This document shows positions 8,530-16,806 of a stretch of DNA of 64,000 nucleotides, one piece after another. Position numbers and translations under genes: made by a program. Origin of the DNA: Bradyrhizobium forestalis (lineage in GTDB: Bacteria > Pseudomonadota > Alphaproteobacteria > Rhizobiales > Xanthobacteraceae); NCBI RefSeq assembly GCF_002795245.1, contig NZ_PGVG01000003.1, positions 248,001 to 312,000 on the forward strand. Direction: 5' to 3'. Position 1 is the stretch's first letter. Every line of letters starts with the position of its first letter. The notes under the pieces were generated by a model that searched no databases, had not been told where the DNA came from, and was given only the letters and a program-made list of their open reading frames with translations.

Positions 8530-9305
8530 TGGCGGCAATCGAGCTTCGCAACATCGTCAAGGTGTTTTCGGACAAGCGTCGCGGCCGCGACCTCTTGACG
8601 CTGGACAACATCAATCTCGACATCGAGGCCAATGACTTCGTCTGCCTGCTCGGCCCGTCCGGCTGCGGCAAGTCGACCTTGCTCAACATCATCGCCGGCT
8701 TCGAGCAGGCGACCTCCGGCCGCACGCTGGTCGACGGCAAGCAGGTCGAGCGGCCCGGCTCGGACCGCGGCGTGGTGTTCCAGCAGCCGACCCTGATGCC
8801 GTGGCTGACCGCGATCGACAACATCGCCTTCCACCTCAAGCTCAAGGGCGTCGCCAAGGCCGAGCGCTACGACCGCGCCATGGAGTTCATCGATCTCGTC
8901 GGCCTGCGCGGTTTCGAGCACCATCACCCCTCCGAGATGTCCGGCGGCATGAACCAGCGCGTCGGCATCGCCCGCGCGCTGCTGATGAACCCCAGCGTGA
9001 TCCTGATGGACGAGCCGTTCGCGGCGCTGGATGCCCAGACCAAGCTCGAAATGCAGGAGGAGCTGGTCGCGATCTGGCAGAAGCGCCGCTGCACCATCGT
9101 GTTCGTTACCCACAGCGTCGATGAGGCCTTGGTGCTCGGCAACAAGATCGTGGTGATGACCAGGCGGCCGGGCCGGATCCGCGAGGCCGTCAATTTTGAC
9201 CTGCCGCGTCCGCGTGACATCACCAGCCCCGAGTTCAACGACGCCAAGCGCCACATCCTGGCTTTGATCCGGGAGGAGTCGACGCGGCTTGCGCAGGCGT
9301 CGTAA
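8529..9305 (+). CDS. NitT/TauT-type ABC ATPase
   Basis: Energises the permease. 258 residues from ATG 8529. Motifs in order: Walker A GPSGCGKST, Q-loop VFQQPTLMPW, signature MSGGMNQR (Met-Ser replacing the more common Leu-Ser), Walker B ILMDEPFAALD, and H-loop VTHSVDEA. Length and the QQPTLMPW sequence match SsuB/TauB proteins. The start overlaps the permease stop (TGATG) and the end lies 9 bases before the next gene, which fixes it inside the operon. Confidence 0.93.
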   Translation: MAAIELRNIVKVFSDKRRGRDLLTLDNINLDIEANDFVCLLGPSGCGKSTLLNIIAGFEQATSGRTLVDGKQVERPGSDRGVVFQQPTLMPWLTAIDNIAFHLKLKGVAKAERYDRAMEFIDLVGLRGFEHHHPSEMSGGMNQRVGIARALLMNPSVILMDEPFAALDAQTKLEMQEELVAIWQKRRCTIVFVTHSVDEALVLGNKIVVMTRRPGRIREAVNFDLPRPRDITSPEFNDAKRHILALIREESTRLAQAS

Positions 9306-9314
9306 GGTATCGCC

Positions 9315-10046
9315 ATGCGCAAGCGTCTCGGCATGATCACGCCGTCTTCCAACTCGGTGCTCGAACCCGTCACCAGCGCCATGCTGCACGGCGTCTCCGG
9401 CGTCACCGCGCATTTCTCGCGCTTCCGCGTCACCGAGATTGCGCTCGACGCTGCCGCGCTCAGCCAGTTCGATGCCTCGGTGATGCTTCCGGCCGCGGAC
9501 TTGCTGGCCGATGCCAAGGTCGACGCGATCGCCTGGAATGGCACCTCGGCGAGCTGGCTCGGGATCGGCCGCGACAGGAGCCTGTGCGAAGCGATCACGG
9601 CGCGCACGGCCGTGGCGGCGACAACGTCGACGCTCGCCTGCATCGAAGCCGCCCGCGCGCTCGGCGCCAAGCGTGTCGGCCTCGTCTCGCCCTACACTGA
9701 CGACGTGCAGCGGCGGATCGGCGAGGTCTGGTCGGAGGAGGGCGTTGCCCCGCATGCCGAGCGGCATCTGGGCTTGCGCGACAATTTCTCTTTCGGTGAG
9801 GTGACGCCGGCGACGATCGCGGACATGATCCGTGCCGTGGCGGCGGAGGGGGCCGATGCGATCGTCGTCCTCTGCACCAATCTCGACGCTGCTGCGCTTG
9901 CGGCACCGCTCGAACGGGAATTGGGCGTCGCCGTGCTCGACTCGGTCGCGGTCACGCTGTGGCGAACGCTTGAGCTCGCCGGCGGCGACATCACGGCCTT
10001 TGCGGAGTGGGGCTGCATATTCCAGACATCAGCGGTCATCAAGTGA
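9315..10046 (+). CDS. Maleate isomerase / arylmalonate decarboxylase-fold enzyme
   Basis: 243 residues of the Asp/Glu racemase superfamily. It opens with GMITPSSNSVLEPVT, the maleate-isomerase-type N-terminus with the carboxylate-binding Asn. The first catalytic site reads WNGTSASWLG, with no Cys, like the GTS loop of arylmalonate decarboxylase. The second site retains Cys187 (VVLCTNLDAAAL). One-cysteine members of this fold do decarboxylation or isomerisation by single-base chemistry. The next gene is a hydantoinase, so a role in processing a dicarboxylate or ureide product is plausible. Its stop TGA overlaps an alternative GTG of that gene. Confidence 0.82.
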   Translation: MRKRLGMITPSSNSVLEPVTSAMLHGVSGVTAHFSRFRVTEIALDAAALSQFDASVMLPAADLLADAKVDAIAWNGTSASWLGIGRDRSLCEAITARTAVAATTSTLACIEAARALGAKRVGLVSPYTDDVQRRIGEVWSEEGVAPHAERHLGLRDNFSFGEVTPATIADMIRAVAAEGADAIVVLCTNLDAAALAAPLERELGVAVLDSVAVTLWRTLELAGGDITAFAEWGCIFQTSAVIK

Positions 10047-10057
10047 CGGAGGCGCAA

Positions 10058-11467
10058 GTGACCCAGCTCGATCTCGCTATTCGCGGCGGCACCATCGTCA
10101 CGGCCAGCGACGAGTTCCACGCCGATATCGGCATTCGCGACGGCCGCATCGTCAGCATTGCCGATCATCTCGAGGGCGCGGCGCGGGAGATCGACGCGAC
10201 GGGCCTGCTGGCGCTGCCGGGGGGCATCGACAGCCACGTCCACATCTCGCAAGCCTCGGGCCCCGACGTGGTGATGGCCGACGACTTTGCCTCGGCGACG
10301 CGCGCGGCGGCCGCTGGCGGCAACACCATGGTGCTGCCCTTCGCGCTGCAGGAGAAAGGAACTTCCCTCCGCACCTGCGTCGAGAACTACCGCAGGCTCG
10401 CCGAGGGCGAATGCTACATCGACACCGCGTTCCACCTCATCATCTCCGATCCGACCGCGGTCGTGCTCGGGCAGGAGCTGCCGGCGCTCGTCAAGGACGG
10501 CTACACCTCGTTCAAGGTGTTCATGACCTATGACGACCTCGTGCTCAGCGACAAGCAGCTGCTCGAGGTCTTCGACGTCGCGCGCCGCGAGGAAGCGCTG
10601 GTCATGGTCCATTGCGAGGGCTACGACGCCATCCGCTTCCTCACCAGCAAGCTCGAGCGCGAGGGCCACATCGCGCCCTATTATCACGGGGTGTCGCGGC
10701 CCCAGGCGGTCGAGCGCGAGGCGACGCATCGTGCCATCAGTCATGCCGAAATCGTCGGCGTGCCCATCATGATCGTGCACGTCTCCGGACGCGAGGCGAT
10801 GGAACAGGTGCGCTGGGCCCAGCAACGCGGCCTGCCGGTGCATGCAGAGACCTGCCCGCAATACATCACGCTGACGGCCGACGACATGAAGGGCCTCAAC
10901 ATGGACATCACGGGCGCGAAGTATGTCTGCTCGCCGCCGCCGCGCGATGTCGAGAGCCAGCAGGCGATCTGGGAGGGCATCACATCAGGCGTGTTCCAGA
11001 CCTTCTCGTCCGACCACTGCCCGTTCCGCTACGACGATCCCAAGGGCAAGCTGACGCCGAACGCCCGCACCTCGTTCCGCTGGGTGCCGAACGGCATCCC
11101 CGGCGTCGAGACCCGGTTGCCGATCCTGTTCTCGGAAGGCGTCTCGAAAGGGCGCATCACCCTGCAAAAGTTCGTCGAGCTGACCGCCACCAATCATGCG
11201 AGGATCTACGGCCTCTATCCGCGCAAGGGCTCGATCGGTGTCGGCTTCGATGCCGACATCGTTCTCTGGGATCCCAAACTGAAGAAGCCCATCCGGCAGG
11301 CCGATCTGCATCACGGCTCGGACTACACGCCCTGGGAAGGTTTCGAGGTCACGGGATGGCCGGTGACGACAATCGCCAGGGGACAGGTGGTCTGCAGCCA
11401 GGGCCGGATCGTCGGCGCCAAGGGTGCAGGCCAAGTGCTGAGCCGGGGCAAGTCGAGCCTGATCTGA
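10058..11467 (+). CDS. Hydantoinase / dihydropyrimidinase
   Basis: Zn-dependent ring-opening cyclic amidase that hydrolyses hydantoins or dihydropyrimidines to N-carbamoyl products. 469 residues from GTG 10058, chosen because GGAGG lies five bases upstream; GTG 10043 overlapping the previous stop is an alternative. The bimetal ligands of the family are present: His60 and His62 (GGIDSHVHI), carboxylated Lys153 (SFKVFMTY), His185 (MVHCEG), His241 (MIVHVSG) and Asp319 (SDHCPF). Last gene of the importer operon. The product would need a carbamoyl hydrolase; the only candidate nearby is the amidase at 3.6 kb. Confidence 0.92.
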   Translation: MTQLDLAIRGGTIVTASDEFHADIGIRDGRIVSIADHLEGAAREIDATGLLALPGGIDSHVHISQASGPDVVMADDFASATRAAAAGGNTMVLPFALQEKGTSLRTCVENYRRLAEGECYIDTAFHLIISDPTAVVLGQELPALVKDGYTSFKVFMTYDDLVLSDKQLLEVFDVARREEALVMVHCEGYDAIRFLTSKLEREGHIAPYYHGVSRPQAVEREATHRAISHAEIVGVPIMIVHVSGREAMEQVRWAQQRGLPVHAETCPQYITLTADDMKGLNMDITGAKYVCSPPPRDVESQQAIWEGITSGVFQTFSSDHCPFRYDDPKGKLTPNARTSFRWVPNGIPGVETRLPILFSEGVSKGRITLQKFVELTATNHARIYGLYPRKGSIGVGFDADIVLWDPKLKKPIRQADLHHGSDYTPWEGFEVTGWPVTTIARGQVVCSQGRIVGAKGAGQVLSRGKSSLI

Positions 11468-11540
11468 TCCAGCGCGACACGCTGCCATCGCGTTTTAAAG
11501 CGGAACGGCTTTGGGTGAATCGATTGCCGCGGCTCCTTCA

Positions 11541-11658
11541 CCTCTCCCGCTTGCGGGAGAGGTCGGCGCGAAGCGCCGGGTGAGGGCTTTCTCCTCTAGG
11601 GGGCTATCCCATTGCGGAAGCACCCTCTCCCCAACCCTCTCCCGCAAGCGGGAGAGGG
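11541..11658. repeat. Paired palindromes, Bradyrhizobium-type intergenic repeat; likely bidirectional terminator
   Basis: Two palindromes face each other between convergent genes. One at 11541-11562 has 10-base arms CCTCTCCCGC/GCGGGAGAGG around TT. The other at 11635-11658 has 11-base arms CCCTCTCCCGC/GCGGGAGAGGG around AA. A GGCGC-GAA-GCGCC-like stem lies between them. Such elements recur in rhizobial intergenic DNA and here would terminate both the hydantoinase and the azoreductase transcripts. Confidence 0.75.
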
Positions 11659-11704
11659 GGCCCACTACCGTCGTCGCAGCGATCAAGCCTCAATTCATCG
11701 CGCT

Positions 11705-12331
11705 TTAGAAGGTCGCGGCGATTGCAGTGAGCCGTTGATGGGCCCTTTCACGGGCTGCATCGATCGGCTGCTGCGGGCCGGTGGTTGGACCGATCGGCAC
11801 GAAACGGACATTGCTGATCCCGATGAAGCGCAGGATTTCCCTTAAGTATGGCGTTGCCATATCGATGCGGCCGCGGTTCATTCCGGTGCCAAAATCGCTG
11901 CCGCTCGCGATGATGACCAGTGTCGGCCGATCCTGCAGCAGCGGGAGATATCCCTGCGACGGATCGAACCGAAAGGTGAGCCCGGGCTGGACGATGATGT
12001 CGAACCACTGCTTGAGCTTGTAGGGAAGGCCAAAGTTCCACATCGGGGTCGAGATCAGCACGCGATCGGCGAGCGAAAAGCGCAACGCCATTCGCTCGGC
12101 CTCAGCAAAACTGTCGCGTTGCGCCTCGGTGAAGGCTTCAGCCTTCATGCGCGCATATTTGGCTTCGACAATGGGGCCCGTGAACTCCGGCATCCCCTCA
12201 CGCCAGATGTCCACGACATCGATGTCCCAATCCGGCCGGACCTGGCGGAATCCGTTAAGAAAGACGCGTGCGCCGGCATTCGATTCGGACTCGGCGCGCG
12301 GCGAGCAGGACAGGTGCAGGAGCTTTGCCAC
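11705..12331 (-). CDS. FMN-dependent NADH:quinone oxidoreductase / azoreductase (AzoR family)
   Basis: Flavodoxin-like two-electron reductase of quinones and azo compounds using NADH. 208 residues, matching the family length. It starts with MAKLLHLSCSPR (phosphate-binding loop for FMN) and carries the FMN/dimer motif TPMWNFGLPYKLKQWFD at about 95-111. It is the last gene of the long minus-strand run, ending just before the palindromic repeats, and follows the SMP-30/isochorismatase fusion with a three-base gap. In this setting it may reduce a quinone formed in ring catabolism; that is inference. Confidence 0.9.
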   Translation of the reverse strand: MAKLLHLSCSPRAESESNAGARVFLNGFRQVRPDWDIDVVDIWREGMPEFTGPIVEAKYARMKAEAFTEAQRDSFAEAERMALRFSLADRVLISTPMWNFGLPYKLKQWFDIIVQPGLTFRFDPSQGYLPLLQDRPTLVIIASGSDFGTGMNRGRIDMATPYLREILRFIGISNVRFVPIGPTTGPQQPIDAARERAHQRLTAIAATF

Positions 12332-12334
12332 AAC

Positions 12335-13909
12335 TCATCCCAACGCTCTGATGACGGTATCGGCCCTGGTCACGACCGCGACGTTCTGCATGGCAAAATT
12401 GATCGAGGCGTTGTGCCAGTCGGCATTCATGGTCGAGCAGCAATCCTCGGGCACGATCATGAAATAGCCCTTGTCGGCGCCGGTCCGCGCGGTGTGCTCG
12501 ACCGACATGTTGGTCCACGCGCCGGTATTGATGATCATGTCGCGGCCGGTAGCTTTGAGGATCGTCTCGAGCCGTGTGCCTTCCCAGGCGCTCATCCGCA
12601 TCTTCTCGACGACGAAATCGCCGGGCCGCGGCTCAAGTCCTGAAACCGGAGCCGCGCCCCAGCTTCCGCGCACCATCGCCTTGCTGTCGACGAGGCCTTC
12701 GAACAATGGTGCATTCAGGGTGACGCCGGGTGCGCCGGGCTCGACCACGAACCAGACATGGATGATGGCGACGCCGCGGGCGCGTGCGGCTTCCGCGAGA
12801 CGGCGCACATTCTCCACGACATGCTGTTGCTTCGCATGACCCGGTGCACCCGACTCGGCGAAAGCGCCGCCGTCCATGATGACGTCGTTCTGGAGATCCT
12901 GGATGATCATGGCGCAGCGTTGCGGATCGAGCCGCATCTCGCCCTCGGTCAAGACAGGCGCCGCTGGCGATGAACTCGGGCTTGTTCCGCCACCAGCGTG
13001 CCTGCCGCTCATATACGGCTCATGCCGGGGGCCGACCCTGGTCGGGATCGCATACACCGAATGCGTCGAGGTGAGATAGAGCGTGCGGAAGTCGGGCCCG
13101 CCCCAGGCGAGGTTGGCGACCAGCTCGGGCACGCGGACCTTGCCGAGCAGCTCGCTGCGCGGCGAATAGACCCAGACTCCGCCGGGTGCGGTGACCCAGA
13201 CATTGCCGTGCTGATCGCACTTCATGCCATCGGGCAAGCCGGGTTCGAGCTCGGACTTGATGCCGCTCGCAAACACCCGCGCATTGGACAGCGAGCCGTC
13301 GCTGTTGACGTCGAACACGCGGATCAGCGCTTGTACGGTGTCGTTGACATAGAGCAGCTTCTCGTCCGGCGAGAAGCACAGCCCGTTCGGCTGATCGAAC
13401 AGGCTGCGCTCGACCACGAGCTTCGGTTCGCCGCCGGGCATGAGGCGATAGACGCCCTGGAAGCCGAGCTGGCGCGGCCGCTCGACACCATAGACCGGCA
13501 TGCGGCCATACCAGGGATCGGAGAAATAGATCGCGCCGGATGAATGGACGCAGACGTCGTTCGGGCTGTTGAGCTCCTGGCCGCCGAAATGCGAAGCCAG
13601 CACTTCGCGCCGTCCGTCAGGACGTTCGCGAATCAGCGACGACGTCGCGTGCTCGCAGACGATCAGGTTGAGCTCGGCGTCGTAGGTCATGCCATTGCAT
13701 TTGTTCGACGGGCGTTTGACCTCGACGACGCCGCGCCGCGCATCCCAGCGCCTGCGCACGTCACCCGGCATGTCCGAGAACAGCAGATAATGATCGACCG
13801 GATGCCAGATCGGCCCTTCCGTGAAGTCGAAGCCGGTGCCGATCTGTGCGACCGGTGCATAGGGGTCGATCAGGTTCTCGAACTCGCTTCGCAACGTCAC
13901 ATGCGTCAT
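12335..13909 (-). CDS. SMP-30/gluconolactonase - isochorismatase-like fusion, nucleophile Cys replaced by Ser
   Basis: 524 residues with two enzyme domains. Residues 1-295 form an SMP-30/gluconolactonase beta-propeller with the expected metal ligands Glu31 (FTEGPIW), Asn117 (NSPNDV) and Asp190 (YVNDT), predicting lactone hydrolysis. A Gly/Ser/Pro-rich linker (about 301-320) leads to an isochorismatase-like domain at 328-524 with Asp338 (QDLQNDV) and Lys436 (VEKMRMSAW). The cysteine-hydrolase nucleophile site reads GAWTNMSVEHTAR, so Ser469 stands where Cys is normal. Stand-alone genes are the rule for both families. Neighbours are an MBL-fold hydrolase and an amidohydrolase, so stepwise lactone/amide degradation is likely. 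Which bonds are cut is unknown. Confidence 0.88.
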   Translation of the reverse strand: MTHVTLRSEFENLIDPYAPVAQIGTGFDFTEGPIWHPVDHYLLFSDMPGDVRRRWDARRGVVEVKRPSNKCNGMTYDAELNLIVCEHATSSLIRERPDGRREVLASHFGGQELNSPNDVCVHSSGAIYFSDPWYGRMPVYGVERPRQLGFQGVYRLMPGGEPKLVVERSLFDQPNGLCFSPDEKLLYVNDTVQALIRVFDVNSDGSLSNARVFASGIKSELEPGLPDGMKCDQHGNVWVTAPGGVWVYSPRSELLGKVRVPELVANLAWGGPDFRTLYLTSTHSVYAIPTRVGPRHEPYMSGRHAGGGTSPSSSPAAPVLTEGEMRLDPQRCAMIIQDLQNDVIMDGGAFAESGAPGHAKQQHVVENVRRLAEAARARGVAIIHVWFVVEPGAPGVTLNAPLFEGLVDSKAMVRGSWGAAPVSGLEPRPGDFVVEKMRMSAWEGTRLETILKATGRDMIINTGAWTNMSVEHTARTGADKGYFMIVPEDCCSTMNADWHNASINFAMQNVAVVTRADTVIRALG

Positions 13910-13928
13910 CGGTTGATCCTCGACAACC

Positions 13929-14777
13929 TCAAGCCGGGAACCAGTTGCGCTGGGGGAGCGACTGCACGATCGGGCCGGGGACCTGGTCGTGCAGGCGTCC
14001 CACGACGTTGCCGCCCTCGATCTTGGCGGGCCGGTCGTGGACCGGGAGCAGGTAGCGCGAATTGCTCAGCAGCTTCTTGATCGCCGCCTTCTCCGCGCGC
14101 TTGCTGGTGCCATGGTTGCCGGTGGTGCGCGGCTCCCAATCGTGGATTTCATGGAAAGGCGTGACGATCTGGTCATTGAAGTCGTAGATCACGTCGCCGC
14201 AGATGGTCGCGATGCCATCGGCGGTGTGGACGATGATATTCATCGATCCTTCGGTATGGGCGTTGGCTGCATCGCAATAGACCCCGGGCATCAGCTCGAT
14301 GGGACCGGTGATCTCCAGGTCGAGAAAGCGTAGCGCGCTCTTGGTATGCAGGCGGTCGATCAGGTGCTTGATGTCGGGCGCCGGATATTGCGGATGCATC
14401 AGCCCGGAGACGGAATATTCGAGCTCCCGGCGGTTGAGCACGACCGTCGTGTTCATCGGGAACAGATCGTCCTTGCCGGCATGGTCGATGTGCAGATGAG
14501 TGTGGCAGACGAAGCGGACGTCGCCCATGCGGACGCCGTGGCGCGCGAGCTGGTTCTCGATCATGTTCTCATGGTACTGAAGCCCCCGCATGCCCAGCGT
14601 CTCCATGATCTGGTTGGAGCGATAGCCGGTGTCGACCACGACCGGATAGGGGCCGCCGAGGATCAGGAAGCCGAGGGTGAGGACGCGGCGGGTGCGGCCG
14701 CAGTCGCGGCCGAGCACCAGAAAGCTCGATTCCAGCTCGATATCGCCGTAGTCCAGGATCTTGATCTCCAGCGCCAT
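13929..14777 (-). CDS. MBL-fold hydrolase, AttM/AiiA-like lactonase group
   Basis: Metallo-beta-lactamase-fold hydrolase of about 282 residues. The dinuclear metal signature is HTHLHIDHAG (HxHxDH), with further ligands in NAHTEGSM (His), CGDVIYDF (Asp) and LLPVHD (His). This arrangement is that of N-acyl-homoserine-lactone/gamma-butyrolactone hydrolases. Start ATG 14777 follows AGGAGGGAAACGT. It lies between the amidohydrolase-2 gene (upstream, 26-base gap) and the SMP-30 fusion (downstream). The two lactonase-type folds next door favour a catabolic lactone rather than quorum quenching, but either is possible. Confidence 0.88.
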   Translation of the reverse strand: MALEIKILDYGDIELESSFLVLGRDCGRTRRVLTLGFLILGGPYPVVVDTGYRSNQIMETLGMRGLQYHENMIENQLARHGVRMGDVRFVCHTHLHIDHAGKDDLFPMNTTVVLNRRELEYSVSGLMHPQYPAPDIKHLIDRLHTKSALRFLDLEITGPIELMPGVYCDAANAHTEGSMNIIVHTADGIATICGDVIYDFNDQIVTPFHEIHDWEPRTTGNHGTSKRAEKAAIKKLLSNSRYLLPVHDRPAKIEGGNVVGRLHDQVPGPIVQSLPQRNWFPA

Positions 14778-14803
14778 ACGTTTCCCTCCTGTCTCGTTTC
14801 TTG

Positions 14804-15688
14804 TCAAAGCCGGTAGACGCGTGTCGCCGTCGTCCTGAAGATCGCGTCCTGCTGCTCCGCACTGAACGGGGCGGCGGCTGCGCGAAAGGCGCCGACGAGC
14901 TCGCGATAGCTGGTCCACAATTTCTCGATCGGGAAATTGGAACCGAACAGGCAGCGTTCGGCGCCGAAGATCGCGACGGTGTCGGTGAGCACGGCCGCGA
15001 TATGCGCGGCGTCATTGCGGTGGATGAAGGTGCCGAGCCCGGACAGTTTTGAGACCACGTTCGGACAGGTCGCGAGCCGGGCCATCCCGGCGCGCCAGGC
15101 CGCGCGTCCTGCCGGCGAGAGATCCTCGAGCATGCCGGCATGCTGGAGGATGAAGGTCACGCCGGGACAGGACTCGGCGAGCTGCGCCGCATCCGGCATC
15201 TGCGGCGTGAAGACCTGCAGATCGAAGCTCCAGCCGTAATCGGCCAGACGCGCGACGTTGCGGCGGATCACGGGATCGGCGCAGAGATCCGGACGGGCCG
15301 CGAAGCGGTACAGCGGGTTCTCGTGCCAGTGCAGCTGCATGCGGACGCCGCGCAGCAGCGGATAGCGCTTGAGGCGGTCGAGCTGCGGGCGCACGTCGTC
15401 AACGGCGAAATCGGCATAGGCGACGATGGCGTGCGGCCAGCCACGCTCATCGGCGGTCCGCTGAACCCAGGCTGCTTCTTCCTCGAAATGCTCGGGCGCC
15501 CAGTTGGTCTGTACATAGACGGAGCGGGTGACGCCGGTGTCCTTGAGATCGTCGAGATATTCCCGGATCGGATAGTCGCGCCGGATCGGCTCGTATGGTC
15601 CGAAGATGCGAGGCTGCATGGGGCCGGTCAACCAGGGCAGGTCGGCCTGCCGCCAGATGTGATGATGGCCGTCGACAATATTGTTCAC
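14804..15688 (-). CDS. Amidohydrolase-2 family (COG3618-type) hydrolase
   Basis: TIM-barrel metal hydrolase of 294 residues related to 2-pyrone-4,6-dicarboxylate lactonase and sugar-lactone hydrolases. Begins NNIVDGHHHIWRQ (HxH metal site at strand 1). Other barrel-end residues are seen in RGVRMQLHWHE, ILQHAGM and LFGSNFPIEKL (family pattern FGSDxP, here Asn). The start is GTG 15688, overlapping the upstream VWA gene stop by four bases with GGAGAG ahead. Together with the MBL and SMP-30 proteins it makes a three-fold lactonase/hydrolase set. Substrate unknown. Confidence 0.87.
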   Translation of the reverse strand: MNNIVDGHHHIWRQADLPWLTGPMQPRIFGPYEPIRRDYPIREYLDDLKDTGVTRSVYVQTNWAPEHFEEEAAWVQRTADERGWPHAIVAYADFAVDDVRPQLDRLKRYPLLRGVRMQLHWHENPLYRFAARPDLCADPVIRRNVARLADYGWSFDLQVFTPQMPDAAQLAESCPGVTFILQHAGMLEDLSPAGRAAWRAGMARLATCPNVVSKLSGLGTFIHRNDAAHIAAVLTDTVAIFGAERCLFGSNFPIEKLWTSYRELVGAFRAAAAPFSAEQQDAIFRTTATRVYRL

Positions 15689-16806
15689 GCAGCTCTCCTT
15701 CGTCCCAGTGCCAGCACATGAGCGACGATCGACGCGCTCGACCCGCCGTCCACGAGATCGTCGACGAAGCGCGCGATCGCGACGAGCGCTTCGGTCTGCG
15801 GATGGAAGCCCGGCCCCGTCGCGAGCGGCGTCAGCCAGCTCAAGCGCCAGGCCCGTCGCGACAGCTTTGCGACGGCGTCGCGAAGGGCGTCGGGCGCGCC
15901 GCGCTCGAGCCCGTCGGAGACGACGATCACGGCGGCGCCGCGGGCGTAGCCGCCGAACCGGGGCACCGCGAGGAACGCTTGCAGCGCGTCGCCGATGCGG
16001 GTGCCACCGTCCCAGTCGCTGACGAGATGCGCTGCCGCGCTCAGCGCCTGCTCGCGCCGCTTTAGCCGTAGTGCGCGGGTGACGCGGGTGAGCCGCGTGC
16101 CGAAGGTGAAGACCTCGACATTGGGCGCGGCCTGCGCCAGCGCATGCGCGAGCTTCATGTTCTCCTCGGTACGGGTCTTCATCGAGCCGGAGACGTCGAT
16201 CAGCAGCAGGATCTTGCGTGGGCGCTGCCGCCGCTTCAGGTGACCGAGCCGCAGGATCTCGCCGTCGCTGCGCACGCTGTCGCGCAAGGTGCGGCGGAGA
16301 TCGGCGAACGGGCCGCGGCGCGTCCGCATGCGGCGGTGCCCGCGCCGCAGTGGCAGGCGCCGAGGAGCCTCGCGTGCCAGGCGCCGGAGCGCATCGGTCG
16401 TGGAGAGCTGGGCGAAGCGGCGCTCGACCAGCGCCTCGGTGCGCGTCGCGGTGAGGCCCGACTCGTTGGCGTCGTCGGAGAGCAGGGGCTCCTCGTCGCC
16501 GCGACCTTCCTCCTGCAGACGGACGGTCTCATCGTCCTCGCCCTCGTTGTCGCGGGCGATGGCATCACTGCCGCGGAAATGAAGGTCGAACAACCGGTCG
16601 AAGGTGGCGCGGCGTTCGGGCGGTGGCGCGAGGGTGGCGAGCGCAGACTGCTTGATATCCCCGATGTTGCGCGGTCCCAGCAGCTCGATCGCTGCCAGGA
16701 ACGCGGTGGTCTGTTCTGGCGCGACGGCGAAGCCGTTGGCGCGCAAGAGTGCGACGAAGGAAATGAAGATGCGGGCGGCGCGCGGGAGCTGCAGCTCGGT
16801 GCTCAT
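15685..16806 (-). CDS. VWA-domain protein, CoxE-like
   Basis: 373 residues of the CoxE/VWA family that works with MoxR ATPases in maturing Mo-containing hydroxylases (in CO dehydrogenase, insertion of the Cu-S group). An N-terminal helical part and an acidic stretch (about 85-115) precede an Arg-rich region (about 140-195). The VWA domain follows, with the MIDAS motif DVSGSMKT near 205 and further elements DWDGGTRIG and VVSDGLE. Overlaps the MoxR gene stop by four bases (ATGA). Placement downstream of the Mo hydroxylase subunits supports a maturation role. Confidence 0.9.
   Translation of the reverse strand: MSTELQLPRAARIFISFVALLRANGFAVAPEQTTAFLAAIELLGPRNIGDIKQSALATLAPPPERRATFDRLFDLHFRGSDAIARDNEGEDDETVRLQEEGRGDEEPLLSDDANESGLTATRTEALVERRFAQLSTTDALRRLAREAPRRLPLRRGHRRMRTRRGPFADLRRTLRDSVRSDGEILRLGHLKRRQRPRKILLLIDVSGSMKTRTEENMKLAHALAQAAPNVEVFTFGTRLTRVTRALRLKRREQALSAAAHLVSDWDGGTRIGDALQAFLAVPRFGGYARGAAVIVVSDGLERGAPDALRDAVAKLSRRAWRLSWLTPLATGPGFHPQTEALVAIARFVDDLVDGGSSASIVAHVLALGRRRAA

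Noticed and set aside
8442..9767. 441-codon minus-strand frame
   Set aside because: Antisense to an ATPase and a maleate-isomerase-fold gene with intact motifs.
13929..14777. Assignment of the MBL-fold protein as a dedicated quorum-quenching AHL lactonase
   Set aside because: Metal motif fits, but neighbours are catabolic hydrolases; substrate cannot be fixed from sequence.
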